From Dysosmobacter sp. (lineage in GTDB: Bacteria; Bacillota; Clostridia; Oscillospirales; Oscillospiraceae), in the NCBI GenBank assembly GCA_022778785.1, contig JALFSO010000018.1:1-64000 (forward strand): a stretch of 64,000 nt of DNA, read 5' to 3'. Every line of letters begins with the position of its first letter. Within the stretch, counting starts at the first letter, position 1. Position numbers and translations under genes: made by a program. Below are positions 45,021 to 55,358 of this stretch, piece by piece. Below the pieces are notes generated by a model that saw nothing but the letters and a program-made list of their open reading frames with translations, searched no databases and had not been told where the DNA came from.

Positions 45021-47711
45021 ATGTTACTTTCCCGTAAATGGCTGAATGAGTTCGTTCAGGTGGATGCCAACGACCATGACTTCTGCGAGGCCATGACCCT
45101 CTCCGGCTCCAAGGTGGAGACCACCACCGTCCTCAACGACTCCCTGAAAAACGTGGCCGTGGGCCGCATTCTCTCCATGGAGCGCCATCCCGACTCCGAT
45201 CACATGTGGGTCTGCCAGCTGGACGTGGGCGGCGATGAGCCCACCCAGATCGTCACCGGTGCCTGGAACATCCACGTGGGCGATCTGGTGCCCGTGGCCA
45301 AGCACAACTCCCTGCTGCCCGGCGGCGTGAAGATCACCAAGGGCAAGCTCCGGGGCGTGCTGTCCAACGGTATGCTCTGCTCCCTGAAGGAACTGGGCCT
45401 CACCGCCGAGCATGACTATCCCTACGCCGTCATCACCCCCGCCGCCCTGCTGAACGACTACAAGCCCCTGGACAAGGACAAGCCCTCCATCCCCGCCGGC
45501 GTCCAGCCCGGCCACAAGATCTACGGCCCCGTCATCGCCGCCCGGGTCACCTCCGTGGAGGGCGATGGCTTCACCTATGACCTGAAGCTGTACACCGGCG
45601 AGGACACCGTGGACGCCGCCACTGCCTGCGCCAACATCCACGAGGGCGATCTGGTGGCCTACAACACCAAGTCCGGTACTATCTGCACCCTGGAGGACCT
45701 CCACGCCGACCAGAAGGAGTTCCCCCACTGCATCCCCGACGGCATCTTCGTCCTCCATGAGGAGGGCGTGAAGCCCGGCGACGATATCGCCGCCGTCATC
45801 GGCGCCGATGATCATGTGGTGGAGTTCGAAATCACCCCCAACCGGCCCGACTGCCTCAGCGTCATCGGTCTGGCCCGGGAGGCCGCCGTCACCTTCAACA
45901 AGCCCCTGACTCTCCACACTCCGGAGATCAAGGGCTGCGGCGGCAGCATCGCGGAGCTGGTGGACATCGACATCGACGACCCGGACCTGTGCCCCCGGTA
46001 CACCGCCCGGATGGTGAAAAACGTGAAGATCGGCCCGTCCCCCGCCTGGATGCGGGAGCGGCTGCGGAACTCCGGCGTCCGGCCCATCAACAACATCGTG
46101 GACATCACCAACTACGTCATGCTGGAGTACGGCCAGCCCATGCACGCCTTTGACTTCTCCTGCGTGGAGGGCGGCCACATCATCGTCCGCACCGCCCGGG
46201 AGGGCGAGACCATCCAGACCCTGGACGGCAAGGACCATCAGCTGACCACCAATATGCTCTGCATCTGCGACGAGAACCGGCCCGTGTGCGTGGCCGGCGT
46301 CATGGGCGGCGCCAACAGCGAGATCGTGGGCGACACCGCCCAGGTGCTGTTCGAGTCCGCCAACTTCACCGGCGCCTCCATCCGCCGCACCGCCCTGGCC
46401 CTGGGCATGCGCACCGACGCCTCCGCCCGGTACGAGAAGGGTCTGGACCCCATGAACACCATGAAGGCCGTCCAGCGGGCCTGCGAGCTGGTGGAGCTGC
46501 TGAGCTGCGGCGAAGTGGTGGACGGCGTCATGGACGTCATCGCCAGGGACTCCGCCCCCCACACCATTCCCCTGGAGCCGGAGAAGGTCAACGGCCTGCT
46601 GGGCATCGACGTGCCCGAGAGCGAGATGCGGGACATCCTGACCCGGCTGGACTTCCAGCTGGACGGAAACACCATCACCGTCCCCTCCTGGCGCGCCGAT
46701 GTGGAGGGCATGGCCGACATCGCCGAGGAGGTGGCCCGGTTCCACGGCTACAACGCCATCCCGGACACCCTGTCCCGGGGCGTCTCCCCCCGTGTGGGCT
46801 ACACCGAGGAGCAGCAGGCGGAGCGCACCGCCGGTCTGCTGTGCCGCACGGCGGGCTACAGTGAGATCATCACCTACTCCTTCATCTCCCCCGCCTATTA
46901 CGACAAAATCGACCTGCCCGCGGATTCCCCCCTGCGGAATTCCATGAAGATCCTGAACCCCTTGGGTGAGGACACCTCCATCATGCGCACCACCACCCTG
47001 CCCTCCATGCTGGAGATCCTGACCCGGAACTACAACTTCCGGAACAAGTCCGCCAAGCTGTACGAGCTGGGCAAGATCTACTTCGCCAGGAACGACGGCA
47101 CCGGCATGGCCGACGAGCCCAAGGTGCTGTCCCTGGGCGCTTACGGCGCGGACATGGACTTCTACGCCCTGAAGGGCGCCGTGGAGACGGTGCTGAAGGG
47201 TATGCGCGTCACCGGCGTCCGCTACGAGGCGGAGACTTCCAATCCCTCCTATCACCCCGGTCGCTGCGCCAAGGTCTGGTGCGGCGACACCCTGCTGGGC
47301 GTCCTGGGCCAGATCCATCCCCACGTGGCGGAGAACTACGGCGTGGACTGCGAGCTGTACGCCGCCGAGCTGCGCTTCCCCGCCCTGTTCGCCTGCCAGG
47401 GCGGCATGCCGGTGTACCATCCCCTGCCCAAGTTCCCCGCCGTCACCCGCGACATCGCCGTGGTCTGCGACAAGGCCGTCACCGTGGGCGCGCTAGAGGA
47501 CTGCATCCGCCGGGGCGCCAAGGGCCTGCTGAAGGACGTGGCCCTGTTCGACATCTACACCGGCACTGGCATCCCCGAGGGCAAGAAGAGCGTGGCCTTC
47601 AGCCTGACCCTCCGCTCCGATGACCGCAACCTCACCGCCGAAGAGGCCGACGAAGACGTCAAGTCCATCCTGGAGCTGCTGAAGTCCGAGCTGGACGCCG
47701 TGCTGCGGTAA
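45021..47711 (+). CDS. pheT: Phenylalanyl-tRNA synthetase beta subunit with ~100-residue insertion
   Basis: This 896-residue protein is longer than the usual ~800. The EMAP-like tRNA-binding domain (about 40-130) and B3/B4 (EFEITPNRPDCLS at 268-280), B5 (RNSGVRPINNIVDITNYVM), the catalytic-like core and the C-terminal anticodon-binding domain (HPLPKFPAVTRDIAVV) are all present. About 100 residues (roughly 132-235) with no counterpart in Bacillus PheT lie between GMLCSLKELG and IPDGIFVLHEEGVKPGDD. Despite the long repeat-filled gap, it probably belongs to the pheS operon; TATATG with a GAGGTG site precedes it. Confidence 0.97.
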   Translation: MLLSRKWLNEFVQVDANDHDFCEAMTLSGSKVETTTVLNDSLKNVAVGRILSMERHPDSDHMWVCQLDVGGDEPTQIVTGAWNIHVGDLVPVAKHNSLLPGGVKITKGKLRGVLSNGMLCSLKELGLTAEHDYPYAVITPAALLNDYKPLDKDKPSIPAGVQPGHKIYGPVIAARVTSVEGDGFTYDLKLYTGEDTVDAATACANIHEGDLVAYNTKSGTICTLEDLHADQKEFPHCIPDGIFVLHEEGVKPGDDIAAVIGADDHVVEFEITPNRPDCLSVIGLAREAAVTFNKPLTLHTPEIKGCGGSIAELVDIDIDDPDLCPRYTARMVKNVKIGPSPAWMRERLRNSGVRPINNIVDITNYVMLEYGQPMHAFDFSCVEGGHIIVRTAREGETIQTLDGKDHQLTTNMLCICDENRPVCVAGVMGGANSEIVGDTAQVLFESANFTGASIRRTALALGMRTDASARYEKGLDPMNTMKAVQRACELVELLSCGEVVDGVMDVIARDSAPHTIPLEPEKVNGLLGIDVPESEMRDILTRLDFQLDGNTITVPSWRADVEGMADIAEEVARFHGYNAIPDTLSRGVSPRVGYTEEQQAERTAGLLCRTAGYSEIITYSFISPAYYDKIDLPADSPLRNSMKILNPLGEDTSIMRTTTLPSMLEILTRNYNFRNKSAKLYELGKIYFARNDGTGMADEPKVLSLGAYGADMDFYALKGAVETVLKGMRVTGVRYEAETSNPSYHPGRCAKVWCGDTLLGVLGQIHPHVAENYGVDCELYAAELRFPALFACQGGMPVYHPLPKFPAVTRDIAVVCDKAVTVGALEDCIRRGAKGLLKDVALFDIYTGTGIPEGKKSVAFSLTLRSDDRNLTAEEADEDVKSILELLKSELDAVLR

Positions 47712-47806
47712 GGGACTCACCAGCTGAATATCCATCCATGTTCCGGAAGGGCCGCCGCGGCGGCCCTTCCGGCGTCTTCTTCCGGGGAGAGTTTTTGAAA
47801 TTTCTC

Positions 47807-47835
47807 TTTACAGGCCGGGAAAAAGCGAGTATACT
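47807..47835 (+). promoter_or_regulatory. ireB promoter
   Basis: TTTACA, a 17-base spacer and TATACT, 51 bases before the ireB start. Confidence 0.75.
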
Positions 47836-47886
47836 AAGGTGTATTCAGGATGACTTGGGATCAGCGCAAGGAAAGGTGGTGTCTGT

Positions 47887-48132
47887 ATGGACGATTTTAC
47901 CCGGAAGTTCCGCATCCCCCAGGAAAAGGACGCGGAGATCCATCAGATCCTCTCCACGGTCTATCAGGCGTTGGAGGAAAAGGGTTACAACCCCATCAAT
48001 CAAATCGTGGGCTATATCCTGTCCGAGGACCCCACCTATATCACCAACCACAATAACGCCCGCACCCTCATCCGGAAGATCGATCGGGACGAGCTGCTGC
48101 AGGTACTGGTGCGGAACTATCTGAACCAGTAA
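47887..48132 (+). CDS. ireB: IreB family regulatory phosphoprotein
   Basis: This 81-residue protein matches the DUF965/IreB family over its length ([43 protein letters not shown]). In Enterococcus IreB is a target of the serine/threonine kinase IreK and controls cephalosporin resistance; in many Firmicutes it lies with ruvX and alaS, but here it stands alone with its own promoter and terminator. Confidence 0.94.
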   Translation: MDDFTRKFRIPQEKDAEIHQILSTVYQALEEKGYNPINQIVGYILSEDPTYITNHNNARTLIRKIDRDELLQVLVRNYLNQ

Positions 48133-48170
48133 CAATCGGTAACAATTTGTAATCAGCTTTCGACGGATTT

Positions 48171-48227
48171 TCCCGCCGGCAAGCCGGAGAATGGAATGAT
48201 TCTCCGCTTGTTCCGGCGGGATTTTTT
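48171..48227 (+). terminator. Terminator after ireB
   Basis: A two-part stem (48171-48179 with 48213-48221, inner 48085-type GC stem at 48185-48192 with 48199-48206) is followed by T6. Confidence 0.88.
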
Positions 48228-48293
48228 GCAGTTTTTTATAGATTGTGTCAAATGTTGGATGATTTTTCCGTCAGAAAAAAACAAGGGCAAATA

Positions 48294-48322
48294 TTGACAC
48301 ATTGGAAAAGATATGTTACAAT
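48294..48322 (+). promoter_or_regulatory. Promoter of the 48353-48658 gene
   Basis: TTGACA, a 17-base spacer and TACAAT, 30 bases before the ATG. Confidence 0.8.
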
Positions 48323-48352
48323 TCGGTTACAAAAGTTTCAAAGGAGCATATT

Positions 48353-48658
48353 ATGGCTGATACGAAAACCAAGGCCGAGGGCCTTGTCTACCGGGGTCAT
48401 CCCCTTCGCCGAGTCGATAATCTGATCTATTACGGCTCTATGGCTGACAAATATATCATCATGATGCAGGTTCTGGACACCAAGACCGTGCAGGACCTGA
48501 AGGTCGCCACCAAGGTCTCCGTCCAGCTTCAGCTGACGGACCCGGACCTGCGTTCCCGGGACCGCATCGTCAAGCGGAGCGAAAAGGACAGTCTTTACGC
48601 CGCTATGGATATCGGCGCCATCTGGCTGGAGCGGGCTCTGGCCGGCAAGGAGAAATAA
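48353..48658 (+). CDS. Small soluble protein of unknown function
   Basis: I do not recognise this 101-residue protein. It has a compact, well-conserved look (GLVYRGHPLRRVDNLIYYGSM, KYIIMMQVLDTK, AMDIGAIWLERALAG) and no signal or helix that spans a membrane. AAAGGAG precedes the ATG at 48353; a strong near-consensus promoter drives it. It sits 57 bases before the NlpC/P60 gene. Confidence 0.82.
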   Translation: MADTKTKAEGLVYRGHPLRRVDNLIYYGSMADKYIIMMQVLDTKTVQDLKVATKVSVQLQLTDPDLRSRDRIVKRSEKDSLYAAMDIGAIWLERALAGKEK

Positions 48659-48714
48659 AATTTCTCCCGTCCCTTCCCACTCTACAAACGATATTCAGAA
48701 AGGAAACGTAACTG

Positions 48715-49617
48715 ATGACACACTTTGCAGGCAAGGCAGCCAAAGTTCTGTTCTTCTCCGCCGTCACCACCCTCCTGCTGGGTGCCACCGCGCTGGCCGC
48801 CGATCAGGCGGCATACGTGGGCGCCGTCACCGGCTCCAGCGTCAGAATGCGCACAGAGGCCAGTACGTCCTCCTCCATTATCACCAATCTGGAGAAAAAC
48901 ACCGCTGTCGCCGTGCTGGGCGACGCTCAGGACGGCTGGTATCCCATCGCCTTCAACGGCCAGTCCGGCTATATCTTTGCTGACTACCTGATCCTGGATC
49001 AGGACGGTCTGTTCACCGCTCCCGGCCGCATCAACGGCGACGGCGTCAACGTCCGTGACGCAGCCTCCACCGAGGCCAATATCGTCACCTCCGCCTCCAA
49101 GGGCACCTCTGTCACCGTCAACTCCTTCGCGGACGGCTGGTACGGCGTCACCTTCCAGAGCGGCACCACCGGCTATGTCCGCAGCGATTTTTTGGATTTG
49201 ACCACCACCGCTCCCGCCGCCTCCGAAGCCGGCGCCAGCATCGTGGCTGCCGCCAAGCAGTATCTGGGCACCCGCTATGTCTACGGCGGCGCCTCTCCCA
49301 GCGGCTTCGACTGCTCCGGCTTCACCATGTACATATACAATAAGTTCGGCGTCTCCCTGCCCCACTCCGCCACCAGCCAGTGGCAGAGCGGCAAGGGCAC
49401 CCGGAGCTATGACCGCAACCAGCTGCAGCCCGGCGATCTGGTGTTCTTCTGCAACCCCGCCTACTCCAACGGCAAGGCCTGCTCTCACGTGGGCATCTAC
49501 ATCGGCGGCGGACAGTTCATCCACTCCTCCTCCCCCTCTCAGGGCGGCGTCATCATCAGCGATCTGTACAGCGGCTCTCACAACAAGTACTACGTGGGCG
49601 GCATGCACATCCTGTAA
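48715..49617 (+). CDS. Secreted NlpC/P60 endopeptidase with two SH3b domains
   Basis: This 300-residue protein has a signal peptide (cut after ATALAA), two bacterial SH3 domains (about 33-94 and 104-162; SVRMRTEAS, NVRDAAST) and a C-terminal NlpC/P60 domain. Its catalytic residues are Cys200 in GFDCSGFTMYIY, His258 in CSHVGIY and His270. It should cut gamma-D-Glu-diamino acid bonds in peptidoglycan. A perfect terminator follows. Confidence 0.93.
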   Translation: MTHFAGKAAKVLFFSAVTTLLLGATALAADQAAYVGAVTGSSVRMRTEASTSSSIITNLEKNTAVAVLGDAQDGWYPIAFNGQSGYIFADYLILDQDGLFTAPGRINGDGVNVRDAASTEANIVTSASKGTSVTVNSFADGWYGVTFQSGTTGYVRSDFLDLTTTAPAASEAGASIVAAAKQYLGTRYVYGGASPSGFDCSGFTMYIYNKFGVSLPHSATSQWQSGKGTRSYDRNQLQPGDLVFFCNPAYSNGKACSHVGIYIGGGQFIHSSSPSQGGVIISDLYSGSHNKYYVGGMHIL

Positions 49618-49636
49618 GCAGTTCCCATCCGAACAC

Positions 49637-49670
49637 AAAGAGGTATCACATCTGTGATACCTCTTTTTTT
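49637..49670 (+). terminator. Terminator after the NlpC/P60 gene
   Basis: Fourteen-bp perfect arms (49637-49650 with 49653-49666) are followed by a T run. Confidence 0.92.
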
Positions 49671-49692
49671 GCCCGAACAAAGCCGGGAAGTT

Positions 49693-49718
49693 TGAAACGG
49701 ATCCACAGCCCCGGCGTC
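49693..49718 (+). promoter_or_regulatory. ECF-type promoter before the sigma factor gene
   Basis: TGAAAC, a 16-base spacer and CGTC match the -35/-10 pattern of Bacillus ECF promoters. It lies 34 bases before the sigma factor start, as expected for autoregulation. Confidence 0.65.
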
Positions 49719-49751
49719 TTATGGATGAAACGTGCGAAAGGCGGTGAGCAA

Positions 49752-50225
49752 GTGACGGAACCGGACTTTGAGGAGATCTACCGGCGATACTTCGCCGACG
49801 TATACCGGTATGTGCTGGCGCTGTCCGGAAATGCGGCCACAGCGGAGGAGGTGACCCAGGAGACCTTCTTCCGGGCCCTGACCTCCATCGACTCCTTCCG
49901 CGGGGACTGTCAGCTGCGGGTGTGGCTGTGCCAGATTGCCCGGAATCAGTATCTGTCCCTGTGCCGCCGGGAAAAGCACCGGGGCGAATTGGAGGGAGAG
50001 CCCGGCGACGGCGGCATCGAGGAGGGCTTCGCGGACCGGGACACCGCCCGGCGGCTCCACCACCTGCTGCATCAGCTGCCGGAGCCGTATAAAGAGGTGT
50101 TCTCCCTGCGGACCTTCGGAGAGCTGCCCTTCGCGCAGATCGGCGAGCTGTTCGGCAAGACCGAGAGCTGGGCCCGGGTCATCTACTTCCGGGCCAGGAA
50201 AAAGCTGAAGGAGGCATTGGAATGA
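49752..50225 (+). CDS. ECF RNA polymerase sigma factor
   Basis: This protein of about 157 residues has region 2 (IYRRYFADVYRYVLALSGNAATAEEVTQETFFRAL) and region 4 (LLHQLPEPYKEVFSLRTFGELPFAQIGELFGKTESWARVIYFRARKKL). Region 3 is missing, as in ECF factors. The GTG at 49752 is chosen because the frame to 49692 would run through the ECF-type promoter. It overlaps the anti-sigma gene by four bases, which is the normal pairing. The stimulus is unknown. Confidence 0.92.
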   Translation: MTEPDFEEIYRRYFADVYRYVLALSGNAATAEEVTQETFFRALTSIDSFRGDCQLRVWLCQIARNQYLSLCRREKHRGELEGEPGDGGIEEGFADRDTARRLHHLLHQLPEPYKEVFSLRTFGELPFAQIGELFGKTESWARVIYFRARKKLKEALE

Positions 50226-50884
50226 ACTGCGACATCATTCAGGACCTGCTGCCGCTGTACCACGACGGCGTTTGCTCCGCCGCCAGTCAGGCGGCGGTGG
50301 AGGAGCATCTGGCATCCTGCAAAACCTGCCGGGAGGCGCTGTCCGCCCTGGACGCGCCGCTGCCGGAGAAGCAGAAAGCCGCCGCTGACGATGCGGCGGC
50401 GGTGCGGAAGATCTCAAAGGAGTGGGCCCGGAGCAAATGGCGGGCGCGGCTGAGGGGCGCGGCCGTGGCGGCCGTCCTCTGCGGCTTCCTGACCGGCGGC
50501 TGGCAGCTGCTGGCAAACGTCAACTGGCTGCCGGTGGACAACGGAGATATTGAGATCACAGACCTGTCCCAGAAGGACGGCGTGGTCCGCTTCCACCTGT
50601 TCGTCAACGACGAAAAAGACCTGCGGGAGGTTCGCTATACCTACGACGAGGATGGGAACATGTATGTCCGTCCTCTGCGTCCGGTCCTGATCGGCAGCCG
50701 CAGTACAGTCGGCGGCCTGTGGGACTGGGACTATGAGATCGATGTGGCGGCCTATAATGAGACGGCGGAGGAGCGCGGTGCGGCAGAGGTCACCCATATC
50801 TATCTGGGCCAGGGCGAGAACGCCATTCTCCTGTGGGAGGAGGGCATGGACCTGCCCGCCGCCGGAGAAAAAACAGACCGGTGA
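50222..50884 (+). CDS. Anti-sigma factor with zinc finger
   Basis: This 220-residue protein has an N-terminal zf-HC2 motif with Cys3, His29, Cys33 and Cys36 (EEHLASCKTC). One membrane helix lies near residues 80-98 and an extracellular C-terminal domain follows (DGVVRFHLFVNDEKDLREV, YEIDVAAYNETAEERGA). It should hold the upstream ECF factor at the membrane until a signal acts on its outer domain. It is coupled to the sigma gene by a four-base overlap. The region after it holds repeat copy B. Confidence 0.91.
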   Translation: MNCDIIQDLLPLYHDGVCSAASQAAVEEHLASCKTCREALSALDAPLPEKQKAAADDAAAVRKISKEWARSKWRARLRGAAVAAVLCGFLTGGWQLLANVNWLPVDNGDIEITDLSQKDGVVRFHLFVNDEKDLREVRYTYDEDGNMYVRPLRPVLIGSRSTVGGLWDWDYEIDVAAYNETAEERGAAEVTHIYLGQGENAILLWEEGMDLPAAGEKTDR

Positions 50885-50951
50885 GGACATCTACCCCGCA
50901 AGAAAGTGTCCTTGGAACCGCAGCGTCCCCGTCACTCACCATCCCGGGAAC

Positions 50952-51180
50952 GGGGGCCAGGGGGAAACCGTGGGTTTCCCCCGGTTCTTTTGCCCACAGC
51001 AAAAGAACCTGCCGGAATCATTTTTCCGGCGGCGTGTACGTCGGAAAAATACCGATACCCCAGCCGCCGTGGGCGGCGACACCAGTGACCGATGTCACTG
51101 GTGAGGGGGTTCAGCAGAAAGGATCCGGCCCCATTGGGGCCGGATCCTTTCTGCGTCTAAGGGGGACGAAGTCCCCCTTG
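50952..51180 (-). repeat. Composite hairpin repeat, copy B (3' of asnS)
   Basis: Read on the minus strand this copy starts a few bases after the asnS stop with GGGGGAC-TTC-GTCCCCC. An extra perfect stem follows (about 51118-51150), then the ACCAGTGACNNNGTCACTGGT-type stem and GCCGCC-GTG-GGCGGC. The GGTATTTTTCCG/CGGAAAAAT block, TTCTTTTGC...GCAAAAGAA and GGGGGAAACC...GGTTTCCCCC close it. The order matches copies A and C. Confidence 0.85.
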
Positions 51181-51189
51181 GAAATTTCT

Positions 51190-52584
<1,395 letters not shown>

Positions 52585-52648
52585 AAATGATTCACCCGTT
52601 TTTCTTGTTATGATGGAAGGGACGTGTATTTCCCGTACAAATGCAAAT

Positions 52649-52677
52649 AGTATACTCCCTTCCGGCTGAATTTACAA
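52649..52677 (-). promoter_or_regulatory. asnS promoter
   Basis: On the minus strand TTGTAA, a 17-base spacer and TATACT. Confidence 0.75.
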
Positions 52678-52711
52678 GAGAGAACGGGATTTTTCCACCC
52701 CATTTTCCCAC

Positions 52712-53593
52712 TCAGGAGATGGCCTCGGCGCCCACGGTATACCCGACCCAATGGCCGTCCCGGTCCCGGAAGGCGGTGCAGTCACAGAAGAAATAGGCCC
52801 CCGTCCCGGAACGCCACTTCTGGGCGTCGAAGGACACCGCCTCCTCCCCTTCGGGCAGGAAATACACATCGCCCTCCGTCTCCGTGACGGAGAACAGGCA
52901 GCCGTCCTCCCACTGATACCACGCCGCCGGGATGGGCTCCCCCTCCTCCGGTGCCAGGGTGCTGACGTGGGACGCGGTGAAATAGCCCTGCTCTGCCAGT
53001 TCCTGGAAGGTGCCGGTGACCGGCTCCCCGCTGTGGCGGGCGGCGAAGGCCCAGGCCACCGCCGACTGCTCGCTGTCCGTCAGACGGGTCCGGGACAGGT
53101 CCGCGCCGATGTAGGTCAGGCCGCCGATGTTGAGGCCGGGATCCACCGTCCACAGGTCCTCCAGCACGTCCAGATACAGGGCGCACAGGTCATTGAAGCC
53201 GTCGGGCAGAATGTTTACGGAGGTCACATTGGCGAACTGGGCGGGATACGTCTCCAGGATCATGCCGTCGTATGTGATCTCCGCCAGCGTCCCGGCGGTG
53301 AGATTTTCGTCGGAATCAAACGGCAGGTTTTCCGTCACCAGTGTATAGACGTCCCCCGAATCGCCGTTCTCCTTCGCCAGCAGCAGGACGCCGCCGTCCG
53401 CCTGAATGACCCGGAAGGTCTCCGTGACGCCCTCCGCCGCTTCGGTCCCACCGGCAGAGAGATCTTCTCCGGAGACGGACGCGCCCGCCGGGTCGCTTCC
53501 GCCGGTCTTCCCGGCGGTCTGGGCCGCCCCGCAGCCGCCCAGAATCAGGCACAGGCAGAAATAGATACCCAGGAATAAACTCCACTTTTTCAA
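52712..53593 (-). CDS. Lipoprotein of unknown function
   Basis: This 293-residue protein has a signal peptide with lipobox LILGGC (Cys21), a Ser/Gly/Glu-rich linker to about residue 58, then TFRVIQADGGVLLLAKENGDSGDVYTL, which resembles the small beta domain of some Clostridial lipoproteins. A globular C-terminal half follows (GFNDLCALYLDVLEDLW, RLTDSEQSAVAWAFA). The TTG start has AGGAGG ten bases upstream, and that site lies in a hairpin. Function not known; it is downstream of a LytTR block. Confidence 0.8.
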   Translation of the reverse strand: MKKWSLFLGIYFCLCLILGGCGAAQTAGKTGGSDPAGASVSGEDLSAGGTEAAEGVTETFRVIQADGGVLLLAKENGDSGDVYTLVTENLPFDSDENLTAGTLAEITYDGMILETYPAQFANVTSVNILPDGFNDLCALYLDVLEDLWTVDPGLNIGGLTYIGADLSRTRLTDSEQSAVAWAFAARHSGEPVTGTFQELAEQGYFTASHVSTLAPEEGEPIPAAWYQWEDGCLFSVTETEGDVYFLPEGEEAVSFDAQKWRSGTGAYFFCDCTAFRDRDGHWVGYTVGAEAIS

Positions 53594-53601
53594 AAAGCAT
53601 C

Positions 53602-53634
53602 AGCCTCCTCTGCCTGTATAGACGGCGGAGGAGG
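53602..53634 (-). other. Hairpin covering the lipoprotein ribosome site
   Basis: Eight-bp perfect arms (53602-53609 with 53627-53634) and a 17-base loop. On the minus strand the 3' arm contains the AGGAGG of the lipoprotein gene. It may hide the site or act as a weak terminator for the LytTR block. Confidence 0.45.
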
Positions 53635-53654
53635 CCGGTTTGTTCCCATTTTCT

Positions 53655-53924
53655 CTAAAAATTAGCAGGCGGTCCTGGACCGCCGGGCTGCTCCGGCGTC
53701 CCACCTGTTGATCTCCGGCGTTCTTTTACAAAGAACGAGGCGACGAACAGGCCGCACATGGTCAGCACATAAAGGGCATAGCAGAGTCTCCACAGCTCAA
53801 CTCCGAACTTGAAAGAGCCGATATAAACCGTCCTGCCCAGATTGGGCGCGGACAGCGTGCAGCCCACGCATATGACCGCGGCTGCAAGCATAGCCAGACT
53901 GACGCGCCGCAATGCCTCCCTCAT
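53655..53924 (-). CDS. Small two-helix membrane protein
   Basis: This protein of about 89 residues has two hydrophobic segments (about 9-28 and 43-66) and a basic, Pro/Gly-rich tail. GGAGG lies upstream of the ATG at 53924. It is the last gene of the LytTR-DUF3021 block, 38 bases after it, and may be a companion membrane subunit. I do not recognise its family. Confidence 0.65.
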   Translation of the reverse strand: MREALRRVSLAMLAAAVICVGCTLSAPNLGRTVYIGSFKFGVELWRLCYALYVLTMCGLFVASFFVKERRRSTGGTPEQPGGPGPPANF

Positions 53925-53962
53925 TTCCGTGGTTCCTCCCTTTGACCGATCCGCCGCCTCTC

Positions 53963-54799
53963 TCACCCGCGCTTCGTCCGTTGGCGGAGCAGCGTCCCCA
54001 GCAATCCTCCCGCCAGAGCGGCGATGGCCGCCACCCAGACCTGGAACAGAGCGCTGGAGTTGTACAGCAGGAACACACACGGCAGCGTCAGCGCACCACA
54101 AAGAACCGGGTAGCACAGCCATAGCCGCCGGCACCGCTTCCCCAGAGATGCACTGCTGAAAAAGCAGAACAGCGGCAGAATGAGGAAAGGATAGAAAATT
54201 CCGGTCAGCACCGGCACGTCCCGGGCGTCCAATACCCGCAGCAGCCAGGGCAGCATCAGTTCCACGCCCACTGCCAGCAGCCCGTAGGGCACAGCCCTCC
54301 GCCAGACGGGACGCTCCGGCTCCTCCGGCAGGCCCACGCCTTTGCGGATGGCCCGGACATCCTGCCGCCAGCCCACATACCGCACTGCCCACATCAGCAG
54401 ATAGCACAGCAACAGCAGCCCCAGTATGCACAGCCATGTCTCCCGGTAGGGGAACCACCGGCACTGGTATCCCACCAGTGAAAACACCGCCGCCGTCAAC
54501 AGGAAGTGAACGCCCGACCAGATCCAGGTGTGCCGCTCCAGCCGGAAGGGCACTTCTGCCGTCTCCAGCACCGCACCCAAAAGGCCGGACCATAAAAACT
54601 GCACCAGGGCCGCCGTGACGGGATTTCCCCACTGTTCCACCATGGCGGCGGTCACCACCGGAACGCTGTTCCCCTCCTGTACCGGAAAGGCGAACAGTCC
54701 TCCCAACAGGAATACCAGATAGACCGCCGCCGCGCCGCAGGGAAATCCGATGCCCGCCCGGCGCAGCACTTCCCGGAAGAGTTCCTTGCGCTCGCTCAC
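53963..54799 (-). CDS. DUF3021-like polytopic membrane protein
   Basis: This 278-residue protein has about eight membrane segments. The first half (1-140) looks like DUF3021 (four helices, GNPVTAALVQFLWSGLLGAVLETAEV); the second half adds four more helices after a charged loop (RQDVRAIRKGVGLPEEPERPV), so it is longer than a plain DUF3021 protein. It overlaps the LytTR gene by four bases, the common LytTR-DUF3021 pairing in which the membrane protein is thought to restrain the regulator. Confidence 0.78.
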   Translation of the reverse strand: MSERKELFREVLRRAGIGFPCGAAAVYLVFLLGGLFAFPVQEGNSVPVVTAAMVEQWGNPVTAALVQFLWSGLLGAVLETAEVPFRLERHTWIWSGVHFLLTAAVFSLVGYQCRWFPYRETWLCILGLLLLCYLLMWAVRYVGWRQDVRAIRKGVGLPEEPERPVWRRAVPYGLLAVGVELMLPWLLRVLDARDVPVLTGIFYPFLILPLFCFFSSASLGKRCRRLWLCYPVLCGALTLPCVFLLYNSSALFQVWVAAIAALAGGLLGTLLRQRTKRG

Positions 54800-55233
54800 A
54801 ATCCCAGCACCTCCCTGATCTTCTTCACGTACCGGCGGGAGACGTACACCGTGACGCCGCCGGTGAGGGTCATGCGGATGGTGCCGGTGAGGGACAGGTC
54901 CAGGGCCGTCACCTTCCGCAGATTCACGATCTCCGAGTGGGAGACCCGGACGAACCGGTCCCCCGGCAGCCGCCGCTCCAGCTCATACAGCCGCAGCCGC
55001 AGCTGATACGTCCCCGTCTCCGTCTGGGCGAAGACGCCCTTGTCCTCCCCGTAGCACCGCAGGATGTCCAGCGGGTCCAGAGGTGTCACCTCCGTTCCCC
55101 GGAAGCCGGGGAGCAGTCCCGCCCCCGGCTCCAGCCGGGCCAGCAGCTCCCGCACCTCCTCCGTGACGGCAGGCGCGTGGATCACCACCCGGACCTCCGG
55201 CTCCGCCGGGTCCAGCTTCACTTCCGCCTTCAA
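54796..55233 (-). CDS. LytTR family DNA-binding regulator
   Basis: This protein of about 145 residues has a C-terminal LytTR domain (DILRCYGEDKGVFAQTETG, LYELERRLPGDRFVRVSHSEIVNLRKV, TLTGGVTVYVSRRYVKKI) and no receiver domain. The TTG at 55233 is chosen because GGGGGG lies eight bases upstream and it gives the usual LKAEVKLDP start; an ATG at 55257 lacks a ribosome site. It is followed by its DUF3021 partner. Confidence 0.88.
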   Translation of the reverse strand: MKAEVKLDPAEPEVRVVIHAPAVTEEVRELLARLEPGAGLLPGFRGTEVTPLDPLDILRCYGEDKGVFAQTETGTYQLRLRLYELERRLPGDRFVRVSHSEIVNLRKVTALDLSLTGTIRMTLTGGVTVYVSRRYVKKIREVLGL

Positions 55234-55358
55234 GCGCTCCGCCCCCCTTCTGCCCATAGTATACGGGGATTTTTCGCCGCCGTCCAGCCATTTCCGACGG
55301 ATGGACGATATGGCCGGACCGTCGGCGGCGCTTTTGGTCAGTCCCCGGCCGGACAGGG

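Noticed and set aside
45024..47420. A 798-codon open frame antisense to pheT
   Set aside because: It is the mirror of the pheT codon pattern, very rich in Gly, Val, His and Asp, with no recognisable domain.
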